From JADKAV01 sp037045455 (GTDB lineage Bacteria > Actinomycetota > Actinomycetes > S36-B12 > UBA10799): DNA of 64,000 nucleotides. Below, in pieces: positions 28,453-38,072 of the stretch. The notes beneath the pieces are model-generated. The model made no database searches, had not been told where the DNA came from, and saw only the letters and a program-made list of their open reading frames with translations. Position numbers and translations under genes: made by a program. The stretch is from positions 434,001 through 498,000 of the forward strand of contig JBAOIN010000016.1 of NCBI GenBank assembly GCA_037045455.1, given 5' to 3'. Position 1 is the stretch's first letter. Each line of letters opens with the position of its first letter.

Positions 28453-28542
28453 GATCGGTGAGCATTCCGGGCATCCGTTAGCCCTACGGAGGGGTTCTGA
28501 GCGTCCCGGAATGCTAACCGATGCCCAGGTTGCTCACCGATT
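28453..28542 (-). repeat. Four-unit inverted repeat, family A copy 2 (reverse orientation)
   Basis: Units at 28453, 28473 (direct) and 28513, 28532 (inverted): spacings 20, 40, 19. Its core matches the other copies only when reversed, so this copy is inserted in the opposite direction. It lies between the convergent amidase and DUF3515 genes. Confidence 0.85.
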
Positions 28543-28561
28543 GCTCTTTCGCCTGCCCGGC

Positions 28562-29005
28562 TTATGGCGCAGCCCCCGCTGCCCCACTCACCTTGGTGCC
28601 GGCTTGCATCGGCGCCGCGAGATCGACCAGGGGATTGACCTCGGGGGAGTGCGTGTCCGGCACGTACACCTCAACCTGCGGGGTGCGGCCGACCGCCGTG
28701 AAGATGTACCCGTGCTCCTGCTCCTCGGCCAGCCAGGACACGTCGTTCACGACGATCATCTCGGAAGCGGGACGGTAGGCCGCGGGCGTCGCCACGCCAC
28801 ATTTGAGCACGATCCGCGGGTCGCCCCACGCCGCGGCGTACTCCGAACGCCCGGAGTTCTCCGCGCCGTCGACTGAGTCGGGTAACCCGCCGACCAGGGC
28901 ACGGCAGGCAGCCTGGTCAGATCCCGGAGGATCAGCAGTGGGTTGTGGTTGGCCCCCACACGCCGTCAGCAGCAGGACGGCGGCTACAAGCGCACGACGG
29001 GGCAC
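28562..29005 (-). CDS. DUF3515 lipoprotein
   Basis: 147 residues. Residues 1-16 are a lipoprotein signal with lipobox LTAC (Cys16), so it is likely exported and lipid-anchored. The body (CRALVGGLPDSVDG, YAAAWGDPRIVLKCGV, VNDVSWLAEEQEHGYIF, VEVYVPD) matches DUF3515, an actinobacterial family found beside ddl and thiL. Function unknown. GTG 29005 lies inside the end of the AsnC-type gene. Confidence 0.85.
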   Translation of the reverse strand: MPRRALVAAVLLLTACGGQPQPTADPPGSDQAACRALVGGLPDSVDGAENSGRSEYAAAWGDPRIVLKCGVATPAAYRPASEMIVVNDVSWLAEEQEHGYIFTAVGRTPQVEVYVPDTHSPEVNPLVDLAAPMQAGTKVSGAAGAAP

Positions 29006-29223
29006 GTCAGCGTACGGGTAATGCCGGGAATCTCCTGGACTTTCGCGACGACCATCTTCCCGAGTTCGTCCACGCTCTCGGACTCCGCGAGAACGATCAC
29101 GTCGTAGGGCCCGGTCACATCATCGGCGCGAGTGACGCCGGGGATCTCCCGGACCGCTTCGGCGACCCTGGATGACGACGCCACCTCGGTCTGGATCAGG
29201 ATGTAGGCCTGGACCGTGCTCAC
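28984..29223 (-). CDS. Stand-alone AsnC/Lrp ligand-binding (RAM) domain protein
   Basis: 79 residues: YILIQTEVASSSRVAEAVREIPGV, GPYDVIVLAES and TRTLTCPVVRL match the RAM/AsnC_trans_reg fold without a DNA-binding domain. Such proteins can form octamers, bind amino acids, and modulate full Lrp proteins. GGAGG precedes GTG 29223. Divergent from thiL. Confidence 0.88.
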   Translation of the reverse strand: MSTVQAYILIQTEVASSSRVAEAVREIPGVTRADDVTGPYDVIVLAESESVDELGKMVVAKVQEIPGITRTLTCPVVRL

Positions 29224-29297
29224 GTTTGCCTCCCGCAGTCGATGCTTTAGGAGACTACACGCCGGTCACCATGTCAGCGACGACGGAGGGATGTGCG

Positions 29298-30248
29298 ATG
29301 AGCGGTCAGACGGTGGCGGACGTCGGGGAGTTCGGGCTGATCGCTGCGCTGCAACCGCGCCTGCGTTCGACCGCGGCGGTCGAGGTGCCCTCCGGTGACG
29401 ATGCGGCCGTACTGCGGCTGGGCGGCGAGCGCCTGGTAGTCAGCACCGACATGCTTGTGCAGGACCGGCATTTCCGGCTGGAGTGGTCCGGGCCCGAGGA
29501 CATCGGTCGCAAGGCCGCGGCCCAGAACTTCGCCGACCTCACCGCGATGGGCGCCCGCCCGGTGGCTCTCACCGCTGCCGTCGCCCTGCCGCCGCAGACG
29601 CAGGTGGACTGGGTGCTCGGTGTTGTCGATGGACTGGTCGCCGAGGCGGCCGAACTGGGTGCGGCCGTGGTGGGCGGGGACGTCACCCGCGCCGACGTCA
29701 TCTCCATCGCTGTGACCGCACTCGGCGTGCCCAGTGGCAGTCGGCTCGTAAGCCGTGCTGGTGCGCGGCCTGGGGACGTGGTTGCTGTCTGCGGGCGGCT
29801 GGGCTGGGCCGCTGCTGGCTTGGCGGTGCTGGGTCGCGGGTTCCGTTCGCCGCGCGTCGTCGTCGACGCCCACCGTCGCCCGCACCCGCCCTACTCGGCC
29901 GGTGCACTGGCAGCCGCGGCGGGTGCCACGGCCATGATCGATGTCAGTGACGGGCTGCTGTCGGACCTGGGCCACGTGGCCGCAGCTTCCGGCGTGCAGA
30001 TCGTGCTCGACCCCGAAGCCCTGCCGGTCGACGACCAGGTCAAGGAGACGGCCTCGGCGTTCAATGCCGACCCGCTGGGCTGGGTGCTCACCGGCGGCGA
30101 CGACCACGCTCTCGCGGCGACGTTCCCCGCGGGCGCTGCACTGCCAGCCGGCTTCCTTGCGGTGGGCGAGGTGCTGGAGGGGTCAGGCGTCGAGGTCCCC
30201 GGTTACCGGCATGTGGGGCTGCCGGGGTACGACCACTTCCGGGAGTGA
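29298..30248 (+). CDS. thiL: Thiamine-monophosphate kinase
   Basis: 316 residues from ATG 29298 with GGAGG upstream. AIRS/PurM-type fold: GEFGLIAALQPR, PSGDDAAVLRLGG, STDMLVQDRHF, AAQNFADLTAMGARPVALT, VGGDVTRAD, MIDVSDGLLSDLGHVA, and LTGGDDHALAATFP. Phosphorylates thiamine monophosphate to the diphosphate cofactor. Confidence 0.95.
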   Translation: MSGQTVADVGEFGLIAALQPRLRSTAAVEVPSGDDAAVLRLGGERLVVSTDMLVQDRHFRLEWSGPEDIGRKAAAQNFADLTAMGARPVALTAAVALPPQTQVDWVLGVVDGLVAEAAELGAAVVGGDVTRADVISIAVTALGVPSGSRLVSRAGARPGDVVAVCGRLGWAAAGLAVLGRGFRSPRVVVDAHRRPHPPYSAGALAAAAGATAMIDVSDGLLSDLGHVAAASGVQIVLDPEALPVDDQVKETASAFNADPLGWVLTGGDDHALAATFPAGAALPAGFLAVGEVLEGSGVEVPGYRHVGLPGYDHFRE

Positions 30249-30256
30249 GCCGTGGA

Positions 30257-30386
30257 GTCACAAAGCCCGCAGCGGTGAGGGTTCTGTGACTTCACGGCCA
30301 GAAACTGGTCGCTGGGTCACAAAGCCCCGCAGTGGGGACGGTTTTGTGACTGCACGGCCAGAAAGTGGTCGCTGGGTCACAAAGCC
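30257..30386. repeat. Tandem 60-base hairpin repeat between thiL and rpmB
   Basis: GTCACAAAGCCC starts at 30257, 30316 and 30376. The first two copies are full (GTCACAAAGCCC...GGTTTTGTGAC, then CACGGCCAGAAACTGGTCGCTGG), each able to form a hairpin; the third is only the left arm. It separates the convergent thiL and rpmB genes and may terminate both. Confidence 0.8.
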
Positions 30387-30404
30387 CGGGGAAGCGTCGA
30401 AACC

Positions 30405-30596
30405 TCAGACGGCGCGGGTGACCTTGCCGGCCTTCAGGCAGCTGGTGCAGACGTTGATGCGCTTGGGGCTCTTGCCCATCATGGCGCGCACGCGCTGGAT
30501 GTTGGGGTTCCAGCGGCGCTTGGTCCGGCGGTGCGAGTGGGAGATGTTGTGGCCGAAGCCAGGACCCTTGCCGCAGACATCGCAGGTGGCAGCCAC
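30405..30596 (-). CDS. rpmB: Ribosomal protein bL28
   Basis: 63 residues from GTG 30596 (MAATCDVCGKGPGFGHNISH), chosen because AAGGAG sits five bases upstream; a second GTG at 30602 is less likely. It has two CxxC pairs (CDVC, CTSC), so it is the zinc-binding form. A zinc-free paralogue, if any, is elsewhere. Confidence 0.95.
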   Translation of the reverse strand: MAATCDVCGKGPGFGHNISHSHRRTKRRWNPNIQRVRAMMGKSPKRINVCTSCLKAGKVTRAV

Positions 30597-30736
30597 GGTC
30601 ACTCCTTAAGAAAGTCGTCAATCAGGCGCGCAAAGGCGCAGAAGTCCTTTACAGGATAGCCGATGCTGCCCGGAATCGTCCCTGCCCCCCGTTACCCTTG
30701 CCATTGACCCCCTAACCCGACCCGCGAGGAGAGCCG

Positions 30737-32318
30737 ATGCCCGAAGTGGCCCTCGACGCCGCGGCCGTGCGAGAGTGGATGCGGGCCAGCCAGACGGCCC
30801 TGGGCAACCGGCGGGCCGAGATCGACGCGCTGAACGTATACCCGGTGCCTGACGGGGATACCGGAACCAACATGTACCTCACCGTCGAAGCGGCCGCCAT
30901 CTCCGCGATGGAGATCACAGACCCGAGGCCGGAGCCGGGTCCGGTGGCCGAAGCGCTGGCCCGTGGTGCGCTACTCGGAGCCCGGGGGAACTCGGGGGTG
31001 ATCCTTAGCCAGATGCTGCGCGGCCTTGCCGATGTGCTGGCCACCACGCCCGCCCCCGACGGCGCGGCACTGTCTGCCGGACTCACTCGGGCCGCCGATC
31101 TCGCGTACTCCGCGGTCAGCCGCCCGGTCGAAGGGACCGTTCTCACGGTCGCCCGGGCCGCAGCCGAGGCGGGCGCCCAGGTCGCGCAATCCGGTCTCGC
31201 GCATGTCGCCAAGGCTGCCTCCGGCAAGGCGCACGAGGCGCTGGCGCTGACCCCTACCCAACTTCCCGAACTCGCGGCCGCGGGTGTGGTGGACGCCGGT
31301 GGCATGGGCTACTGCGTAGTCCTCGATGCGCTGGCCGGTGTGCTGACCGGCGAGGAGCTTGCGATCGACCCGACCGAAACGCTGGTGGTGCACGAGCCGC
31401 AGCCCGGGCAGGAGTACACCGGGCCTCGCTACGAGGTCATGTACCTCTTGGACGCTGAGGACGACGGGATTCCGCGGTTGCGTGCTCACTTGGACGAACT
31501 GGGTGACTCGCTGGTCGTGGTCGGCGGTGGCGGACTGTGGAACGTGCATGTACACACCGAGACGATCGGCGCCGCGATCGAGGCGGGTATCGACGTGGGA
31601 CGCCCGCACCGGATCGCCGTCACCGACCTGATCGAGCAACAACGCAGCCGGCCGCGTGACATCACCCGGGTGGTCGTGGCCGTCGCGCACGGTCCGGGCG
31701 TGGCCGAGTTGTTGGAGGACTCCGGCGCGATGGTCGTGCGCACCCCGCCGAAGGGCCGGCCGAGCACCCGCGACTTCGTGCGGGCCGTTACGTCCTGCGG
31801 CGCTCGGGAGGCGCTGTTGCTGCCGTCGGATGCCGACTCCACCCCGGTGGCCAAAGCCGCCGCCGAGTTCCTGCGCGACGACGACATCCGGGTCGCTGTG
31901 GTGCCCGAGCCGTTCCATCGTCCAGACGCTGGCGGCGGTGGCCGTGCACGATTCCGCGGCAGGCTTCGACGACGACGTCGTGACCATGGCCCGGGCGTCG
32001 AGTGCGACCCGCTACGGCGGCGTGACGGTGGCCAGCAAGGAAGCCATCACCACAGCCGGTCGCTGCCAAGTGGGCGATGTGCTCGGCCTGGTCGACGGCG
32101 ACATCGTGGAGATCGGCAGCGACGTCACCGAGGTGGCCCTGCGCGTCATCGAGCGGATGAGCAGCAGCACCAGCGAACTCGTCACGGTCGTTACGGGCCT
32201 GGACTGCCCACAAGAGCTGATCCCCACCATTGAGGACCATCTGCAATCCGCACTGGTCGACCTGGAGGTCGTGACCGGGGGCCAGCCGTTCTGGCCGGCG
32301 ATCATCGGCGTGGAGTGA
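30737..32318 (+). CDS. DAK2-domain protein, fatty-acid kinase/YloV family (one frameshift)
   Basis: About 526 residues. The N-terminal DAK2 (DhaL-like) kinase domain has NVYPVPDGDTGTNMYLT and RGNSGVILSQMLRG; the C-terminal part carries the DegV-like/FakA regions HVHTETIGAAIEAG and ASSATRYGGVTVA. The break near 31910 (CCCGAGC for CCGAGC) moves the last 135 residues to another frame. It stands between rpmB and recG as in most actinobacteria. In firmicutes the homologue FakA phosphorylates fatty acids with FakB; here that is inference. Two bases separate it from recG. Confidence 0.88.
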
Positions 32319-32319
32319 C

Positions 32320-34478
32320 GTGCCGGATCTCGCGACATCGTTGGCTGAAGTACTGGGCGGCTCAAGCGCTCGGAGTCTGCGCACCTCGCACGCGGTCCAC
32401 ACCTGCGAGGACCTGCTCTGGGTGTTCCCCCGCCGCTACCAGGACATGTCGCAACTGACCGACATCGCGAGTCTGCGCGAAGGCGATGTCGCCACTGTGC
32501 TGGCCCGGGTGAAGACCGCGGCCACCCGACGCACCCGCAAGGGGGAGATGCTCAACGTCGTCATCACCGACGGCAACGCGGATCTGCACCTGGCCTTCTT
32601 CCGCGGCATCCGGGGGTTCAAGGCCCGGCTGCAACCCGGCCGGATCGGGTTGTTCAGCGGCAAGGTCGGCTCGTTTAACCATCAGCTGCAACTCGCCCAT
32701 CCCCTGTGCGCGTTGGCGCCCATGGGGGAGCAGGACGACCCGGAGGAGGTCGAAGCCTTCCTCGCCAAGATCAACCCGATCTACCCGGCCACCGCGAGCA
32801 TCCCGACCTGGCGGGTAGCGCAGGCCGTCAAGCTCGTGCTGGACGCGGTGGATCTGCGCGACGATCCGCTGGACGAGACGATCCGCAGCGCCCGGAATCT
32901 GGTCTCGCAAGCCGAGGCGTTCGAACGGATCCACCGGCCCACATCCATCGACCAGGTGGACGCCGCCCGCGACCGCTTCCGGTACGAGGAAGCGTTCGTG
33001 CTGCAGACGATCCTGGGCCTGCGCCGTCGCGCCGCTGCCAACAGTCCAGCGACGGCCCGGACCGGCCGTGTCGGAGGACTCGCGGACGCAATTGCAGCAG
33101 CGCCTGCCCTTCCCGCTGACAGCCGGCCAGGAGAACGCGCTGCAGAACATCCGGGGCGACCTCGCACAGCCAGCCCCCATGCAACGGTTACTGCACGGTG
33201 AGGTCGGCGCCGGCAAGACCCTGGTCGCACTGCTGGCCATGGCCACGGTGGTCGATTCCGGCGGTCAGGCCGCCCTGCTGGCGCCGACTGAAGTGCTTGC
33301 GCAGCAGCACTTCGCCTCGATCACCGGGATGCTCGGCGAGTTCGCGCAGGCCGGCATGCTCACCGGCGACGCGGCCGGGACCCAGGTGGTGCTGCTGACC
33401 GGTTCGATGACCGCTGCCGCGCGCAAGGAGGCGCTGCTCAAGACGATGACCGGCGAGGCGGGCATCGTGGTGGGCACACATGCGCTGCTCAACGAGAAGG
33501 TGCAGTTCGCCGACCTCGGTCTGGTCGTCGTCGACGAGCAGCACCGGTTCGGCGTCGAACAACGGGCGGCGCTGCTGGAACGCGGTGCGGACAACCGCAG
33601 GCCGCACCTGCTGGTCATGACCGCCACCCCCATTCCACGTACCGTCGCGATGACCGTGTTCGGGGATCTGGACGTCACGACACTGCGGGAACTGCCGGGC
33701 GGCCGCGCCGGGATCAGCACGTTCGTCGTCGATGAGCATCGCGCTCCGCGACACGCCACCCGTATGTGGGAGCGGGTGGTCGAGGAGGTCCGGCAGGGTC
33801 GCAAGGCCTACGTGGTGTGCCCGCGGATCGGTGACGAGGAGCCTTCCGAGGAGTTCGACACCGAAGGCACCCGCGGCGTTCTGTAGGACTGCTGAGGCCC
33901 TGGCCGGAAACGAGTTGTCCGAGGCGCGGGTCGGTGTGCTGCACGGCCGGATGCCCGCCGCCGAGAAAGCCGAGGTCATGGGACGTTTCGCCGCTGGTCC
34001 GGACCAGCCAGACAGCATCGACGTGCTCGTGGCGACCAGCGTGATCGAGGTCGGCGTGGACGTGCCCAGCGCCTCGGTGATGGTCGTCCTCGACGCCGAG
34101 TCCTTCGGGGTTTCGCAGTTGCACCAGTTGCGGGGGCGGGTCGGTCGCTCGGAACTCCCCGGCCTGTGCCTTCTGGCCACTCGCAATCCCGAGGCCACCG
34201 CCCGGCTGGAACAGGTCGCGGCCACCACCAACGGTTTCGACCTGGCCACCATCGACCTGCAGACCCGCAAGGAGGGCGACGTGCTCGGCACCGCGCAGTC
34301 CGGCCGGATGACTCGGTTGCGGCTGCTGCGGGTGATCCGTGACGAGGCGCTGATCGAGCAAGCCCGCCAGGACGTCGCCGAACTTCTGGACCGCGACCCC
34401 GATCTGCAACAGCACAAGGCGCTGCGGGCGACGGTGAACCGGTGGCAAAGCGCCGCCGAATACGTGGAGAAGGCATGA
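32320..34478 (+). CDS. recG: ATP-dependent DNA helicase RecG (two frameshifts)
   Basis: About 720 codons. Wedge domain in the first 230 residues (VLARVKTAATRRTRKGEM), then the helicase: Walker A HGEVGAGKTLVAL, DEQH box VVDEQHRFGVEQR, motif III TATPIPRT, and motifs V-VI ATSVIEVGVDVPSAS and QLHQLRGRVGRS. Breaks lie near 33050 and 33880. Remodels stalled replication forks. Its stop overlaps rsmD (ATGA). Confidence 0.93.
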
Positions 34479-35041
34479 CGCGGATCGTGGCCGGAGCCGC
34501 CGGCGGACGTCGCCTGAAGGTGCCCGCGGCGGTCACCCGGCCGACATCGGACCGGGTGCGGGAGGCGCTGTTCTCCTCGCTGGTTGCCGCCCGGGAGCTG
34601 GCCGGTGCCCGCGTGCTGGACCTGTACGCCGGGTCCGGCGCGCTGGGCCTGGAGTCCGCGTCGCGGGGTGCCACCGCTGTGACGCTGGTCGACGACTCCT
34701 TGGCCGCGGTGTCGGTGATGAGGCAGAACATGAGCACGGTCGGGCTGCCCGGCATCCGGGTCGTCAAGGCGAAGGTCCGGGACTTCCTCACCACGCCCGC
34801 ACGACCACACGACCTCGTGTTCCTGGACCCGCCTTACGCGGTGCCCGCCGCTGAGGTCGGCGAGGTGCTGGACCGGCTGGCAGCAGGCTGGCTCGCGGAG
34901 CAGGCATTCGTCGTCGTGGAGCGCGGACGGGACGGCCGGGATCTGGACTGGCCGACCGGATTTGAGCCGGGGTGGGAGCGCACGTTCGGCGACACCCACG
35001 TAGTGCGCGCGGTTTGGTACGGTCACGTTCACGAGAATTAG
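34475..35041 (+). CDS. rsmD: 16S rRNA (guanine-966-N2) methyltransferase
   Basis: 188 residues: TRIVAGAAGGRRLKVP, RPTSDRVREALFSSL, VLDLYAGSGALGLESASRGA, and the catalytic LVFLDPPYAVP. Methylates 16S rRNA late in assembly. Coupled to recG and followed eight bases later by coaD. Confidence 0.94.
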   Translation: MTRIVAGAAGGRRLKVPAAVTRPTSDRVREALFSSLVAARELAGARVLDLYAGSGALGLESASRGATAVTLVDDSLAAVSVMRQNMSTVGLPGIRVVKAKVRDFLTTPARPHDLVFLDPPYAVPAAEVGEVLDRLAAGWLAEQAFVVVERGRDGRDLDWPTGFEPGWERTFGDTHVVRAVWYGHVHEN

Positions 35042-35049
35042 GAGCAGGT

Positions 35050-35532
35050 GTGCGTAGAGCAGTTTGCCCGGGATCGTTCGACCCCGTCACGAACGGCCAT
35101 TTGGACATCATCGCCCGAGCCAGTCGGCTGTTCGACGAGGTCGTCGTCGCGGTGCTCATCAACAAGTCCAAGCAGGGCATGTTCACCATCGACGAGCGCA
35201 TCGACCTGCTGCGGGAAGTCACCGCCGAGTACCCCAACGTGCTGCTGGCCTCGTTCCACGGCCTGCTGGTCGACTTCTGCCGGGATCGCGACATCCAGGC
35301 CATCGTCAAGGGCCTGCGCGCCGTTAGTGACTTCGACTACGAGTTGCAGATGGCCCAGATGAACTACCAGCTGTCGGGAGTGGACACCGTCTTCGTGTCG
35401 ACAAACCCGCTCTACTCCTACTTGTCGAGCAGTCTCATCAAGGAGGTCGCAACCTACGGCGGCGACGTGTCCAACCTCGTCCCCGGCGTGGTGAACGAGA
35501 GATTGCTCGTTCGCGTGGCAGATTCGGGATGA
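35050..35532 (+). CDS. coaD: Phosphopantetheine adenylyltransferase
   Basis: 160 residues from GTG 35050 (RRAVCPGSFDPVTNGHLDII). Nucleotidyltransferase HxGH-type motif TNGH, KGLRAVSDFDYELQMAQMN, and YSYLSSSLIKEVA. Fourth step of coenzyme A synthesis. Confidence 0.96.
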   Translation: MRRAVCPGSFDPVTNGHLDIIARASRLFDEVVVAVLINKSKQGMFTIDERIDLLREVTAEYPNVLLASFHGLLVDFCRDRDIQAIVKGLRAVSDFDYELQMAQMNYQLSGVDTVFVSTNPLYSYLSSSLIKEVATYGGDVSNLVPGVVNERLLVRVADSG

Positions 35533-35559
35533 ACCTGATATTGCGCTAGGAGGGCCCGC

Positions 35560-36246
35560 ATGGAGGTCTACGAACGGCTCGACGACCTCGTCGACCTGAT
35601 CGAAGGCGCTCGGGGAGTGCCGCTGTCCGATTCCTGTGTCGTGAACCGCACGATCGCATTGGAACTGCTGGAAGCGGTGCGCGCGCTGATGCCCGCCTCG
35701 TTGCGCGATGCCGCCACCATCCTGGCCGATCGGGACGACGTCCTCGAAGACGCAGCTCGGGAGGCGCAAGCGCAGGTGGGAGCCGCGCGCGACGAGGCTG
35801 GATCGATCATCGAGATGGCGCGCACGGACGCCGCCGCCTTCGCCGCACAGGCGCAGGCCGACGCCGAGCAGGTGCGCGCGCAAGCCCGCGCCGACGCCGA
35901 CCAGACCATTGAGCGGGCCCGCTTGGAGGCCGAGCGGATGGTCGCGTCCGACACTGTGCGGCTGGAGGCGGAGCGACAGGCGGGTGTTCTGGCACAGCAG
36001 GCCAACGCCGACGCCTCCCGGGTGCGCGCCGAAGCCGACATCTACGTGGACAAGCGCCTGGCCCAGCTGGAGGACACGTTGCGGGCAGCCCTGGACCAGG
36101 TCGGCCGGGGCCGGCGCCGGGCCAGCGCAGCCACCCCGACCACAGCGCCGTCGAGCGTGGACGTCACCGACGGTTTTTACGACTTCGCCAAGGACCCTGA
36201 GGTCGCCGGGGACCTCGTGGGGGGCCGGCGGCGCGGCAGCCGCTAG
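35560..36246 (+). CDS. SepIVA-like coiled-coil protein (DivIVA family)
   Basis: 228 residues from ATG 35560 with AGGAGGG upstream. The N-terminus MEVYERLDDLVDLIEGARGVPLS is conserved; residues ~75-185 are a long Ala/Glu/Arg coiled coil (AREAQAQVGAARDEAG...), then a Pro/Thr linker and a basic end. The place between coaD and DUF177 matches mycobacterial SepIVA, a division and elongation factor. It is not an ATP synthase b subunit: no membrane anchor or atp neighbours. Confidence 0.75.
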   Translation: MEVYERLDDLVDLIEGARGVPLSDSCVVNRTIALELLEAVRALMPASLRDAATILADRDDVLEDAAREAQAQVGAARDEAGSIIEMARTDAAAFAAQAQADAEQVRAQARADADQTIERARLEAERMVASDTVRLEAERQAGVLAQQANADASRVRAEADIYVDKRLAQLEDTLRAALDQVGRGRRRASAATPTTAPSSVDVTDGFYDFAKDPEVAGDLVGGRRRGSR

Positions 36247-36256
36247 GGAAGTGCTG

Positions 36257-36365
36257 CATAATGCTGTGTCCTGCGCGAAACGGGGTTGGGCGGGAGAGAT
36301 GTGGGGCGCCGCAGATCGCTCGGTCAGGCTCGTTGCAGCCAGGGCATGATTAATCAGTGGTTCCT
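36257..36365 (+). repeat. Long intergenic repeat, family H copy 1
   Basis: Starts TAATGCTGTGTC, passes GCGGGAGAGATG, and ends GCTCGTTGCAGCCAGGGC, TGATTAATCA, GTGGTTCCTTA. It aligns with the reverse strand of 53967-54130 and with part of 52620-52776. Contains the perfect palindrome TGATTAATCA. Confidence 0.75.
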
Positions 36366-36379
36366 TAGCCTCGGCGCGA

Positions 36380-36456
36380 ATCCGTTAGACCTTGCACCAT
36401 TCGTTAGAGGGCAAAACGGACATTTGCGTCTAACCGATGTCCCAAGGTCTAACGCC
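36380..36456 (-). repeat. Four-unit inverted repeat, family B copy 2 (reverse orientation)
   Basis: ATCCGTTAGA (36380), ATTCGTTAGA (36399), inverted TCTAACCGAT (36429), TCTAACG (36448): spacings 19, 30, 19, identical to the copy at 17282. The core matches when reversed. Together with the family H copy it fills most of the 367-base gap before the DUF177 gene; a possible -10 TACCCT follows near 36542. Confidence 0.85.
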
Positions 36457-36613
36457 TGGCGAGGTCAGGCCGGCGCTCTGGGCGACTCGCCTCGCACTCA
36501 CCTTGCGAGGTCGGCGGCGGCGGGTCCCGCAGCCGGTTGCTACCCTGGAACGACGTGGCCGTGGGGCCATGCCCACCGGCGTGCCTGCCGGTATCGACCG
36601 ACGAGGACCTTCC

Positions 36614-37183
36614 ATGAGCACCAGCGCCGCGGCGCCGTTCGTGGTCGACGTGCGCCCATTGCTCGGCAAGCCGGGTGCATATCAGCGCGTGGATCTCACC
36701 GAGCCCGCGGGCGAGGGGATCGGCACCCCGGTTGTCACGCTCGCTGCCGACGCGCCCGTGCACGTGGTGGCCATGCTCGAGTCCGTGCGCGAGGGCATCC
36801 TGGTCACTGGCACCGCCAGCGCCGTCGGTACAGCGGCATGCAGTCGGTGTCTGGACCCGGTCGAGGTCGATCTCACAGCCGACCTGCAGGATTTGTACGC
36901 CTGGAACGCCGAGGAGGCCGAGGTCGACGAGTTCGGCGAGCGTGGGCCGCACCTCGATGGCGAGTTGCTCGACCTGCGTCCGGCGGTGCGCGACGACCTC
37001 ATGCTGGAGATGCCGCTGGCTCCGGTGTGCGATCCCGAATGTCCGGGCCTGTGCCCCCAATGCGGCGCGCGACTGGCCGACGAACCGGATCATGCCCATG
37101 ATTCCGGTGATCCGCGCTGGGCCGCTCTGTCCGCCCTGAAAGACGACCTGCTCGCACAGCAGGCTGACCCCGAGGAGAAGTAA
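36614..37183 (+). CDS. DUF177 (YceD) protein
   Basis: 189 residues. Contains the family pattern GTASAVGTAACSRCLDPVEVDL and the cysteine cluster CDPECPGLCPQCG. YceD proteins act in 23S rRNA or ribosome large-subunit biogenesis and are regularly encoded just before rpmF, as here (one base apart). ATG 36614 is chosen at the start of homologous sequence. Confidence 0.9.
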   Translation: MSTSAAAPFVVDVRPLLGKPGAYQRVDLTEPAGEGIGTPVVTLAADAPVHVVAMLESVREGILVTGTASAVGTAACSRCLDPVEVDLTADLQDLYAWNAEEAEVDEFGERGPHLDGELLDLRPAVRDDLMLEMPLAPVCDPECPGLCPQCGARLADEPDHAHDSGDPRWAALSALKDDLLAQQADPEEK

Positions 37184-37184
37184 C

Positions 37185-37358
37185 GTGGCCGTTCCGAAGC
37201 GCAAGAAGTCGCGCAGCAACACCCGCTCCCGCCGGGCGCAGTGGAAGACTGCCGCGCCGACGCTGGCCGCTTGCAAGCAGTGTGGTACTCCGAAGCCGCC
37301 GCACACGGCGTGCCCCGAGTGCGGCACCTACGCGAAGCGCCGCGTCCTCGACGTCTGA
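37185..37358 (+). CDS. rpmF: Ribosomal protein bL32
   Basis: 57 residues: MAVPKRKKSRSNTRSRR at the start, then zinc-ribbon cysteines CKQCG and CPECG. GTG 37185. Between DUF177 and rnc, the standard order. Four Cys mark the zinc form. Confidence 0.96.
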   Translation: MAVPKRKKSRSNTRSRRAQWKTAAPTLAACKQCGTPKPPHTACPECGTYAKRRVLDV

Positions 37359-37366
37359 GGTCGCCG

Positions 37367-38072
37367 GTGACCACGACGGGGGACCTCGGCGAACTCGTGG
37401 AACGGCTGGGTCTGCCCTGCCGCCCCGAGTTGCTCGACCTTGCCCTGGTGCATCGCTCTTACTCCTATGAGAACGGGCGCATCCCCACCAATGAGCGCCT
37501 GGAGTTCCTCGGTGACTCGGTGCTGGGCGTGGTGATCACCGACCACCTTTACACCACTTATCCGGAGTTGCCCGAGGGGCAATTGGCCAAGATGCGGTCG
37601 GCCATCGTCAATGCCCAGTCGCTGGCCCGCATGGCCACCGAGGTGGGTTTGGGGCAGTACTTGCTGCTGGGTCGAGGTGAGCAGACCACCGGCGGCCGTG
37701 AGAAGGTCTCGATCCTGGCCGACGCGATGGAGGCCATCATCGGCGCGGTCTACCTGCAGATCGGCCTGGAAGGGGCGCGGGCCTTCATCCTGGAACGCTT
37801 CGGCAGTTTGATCGACGCCGTCTCGCACCTGGGCGCCGGCCTGGACTGGAAGACCAGCCTGCAGGAGCTCGTGGCCGGCCTCGGCGAAGGCCCTCCCGAG
37901 TACGTCGTGTCCGGCGAGGGCCCGGATCACGACCGCGTGTTCACTGCGCAGGTCCGCAGTCGGCGGGCAACTCTACGGGCACGGCGCGGGCAAGACCAAG
38001 AAGCAAGCCGAACAACTGGCCGCCGAGGGTGCCTTCGCACAGTTGCAGGACCGTTCTCCCGGCGATGCCTGA
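37367..38072 (+). CDS. rnc: Ribonuclease III (one frameshift)
   Basis: About 235 residues. RNase III signature NERLEFLGDSVLGVVI, ADAMEAIIGAVYL, then the dsRNA-binding domain DWKTSLQELVA, PEYVVSGEGPDHDRVFTAQV, continuing after a break near 37965 as HGAGKTKKQAEQLAAEGAF. Processes rRNA precursors and double-stranded RNA, possibly including the many hairpin repeats of this genome. Overlaps mutM by 8 bases. Confidence 0.93.

Noticed and set aside
35560..36246. ATP synthase b/delta subunit
   Set aside because: The Ala/Glu/Arg coiled coil resembles it superficially, but there is no membrane anchor and no atp genes; the coaD-DUF177 place fits SepIVA.
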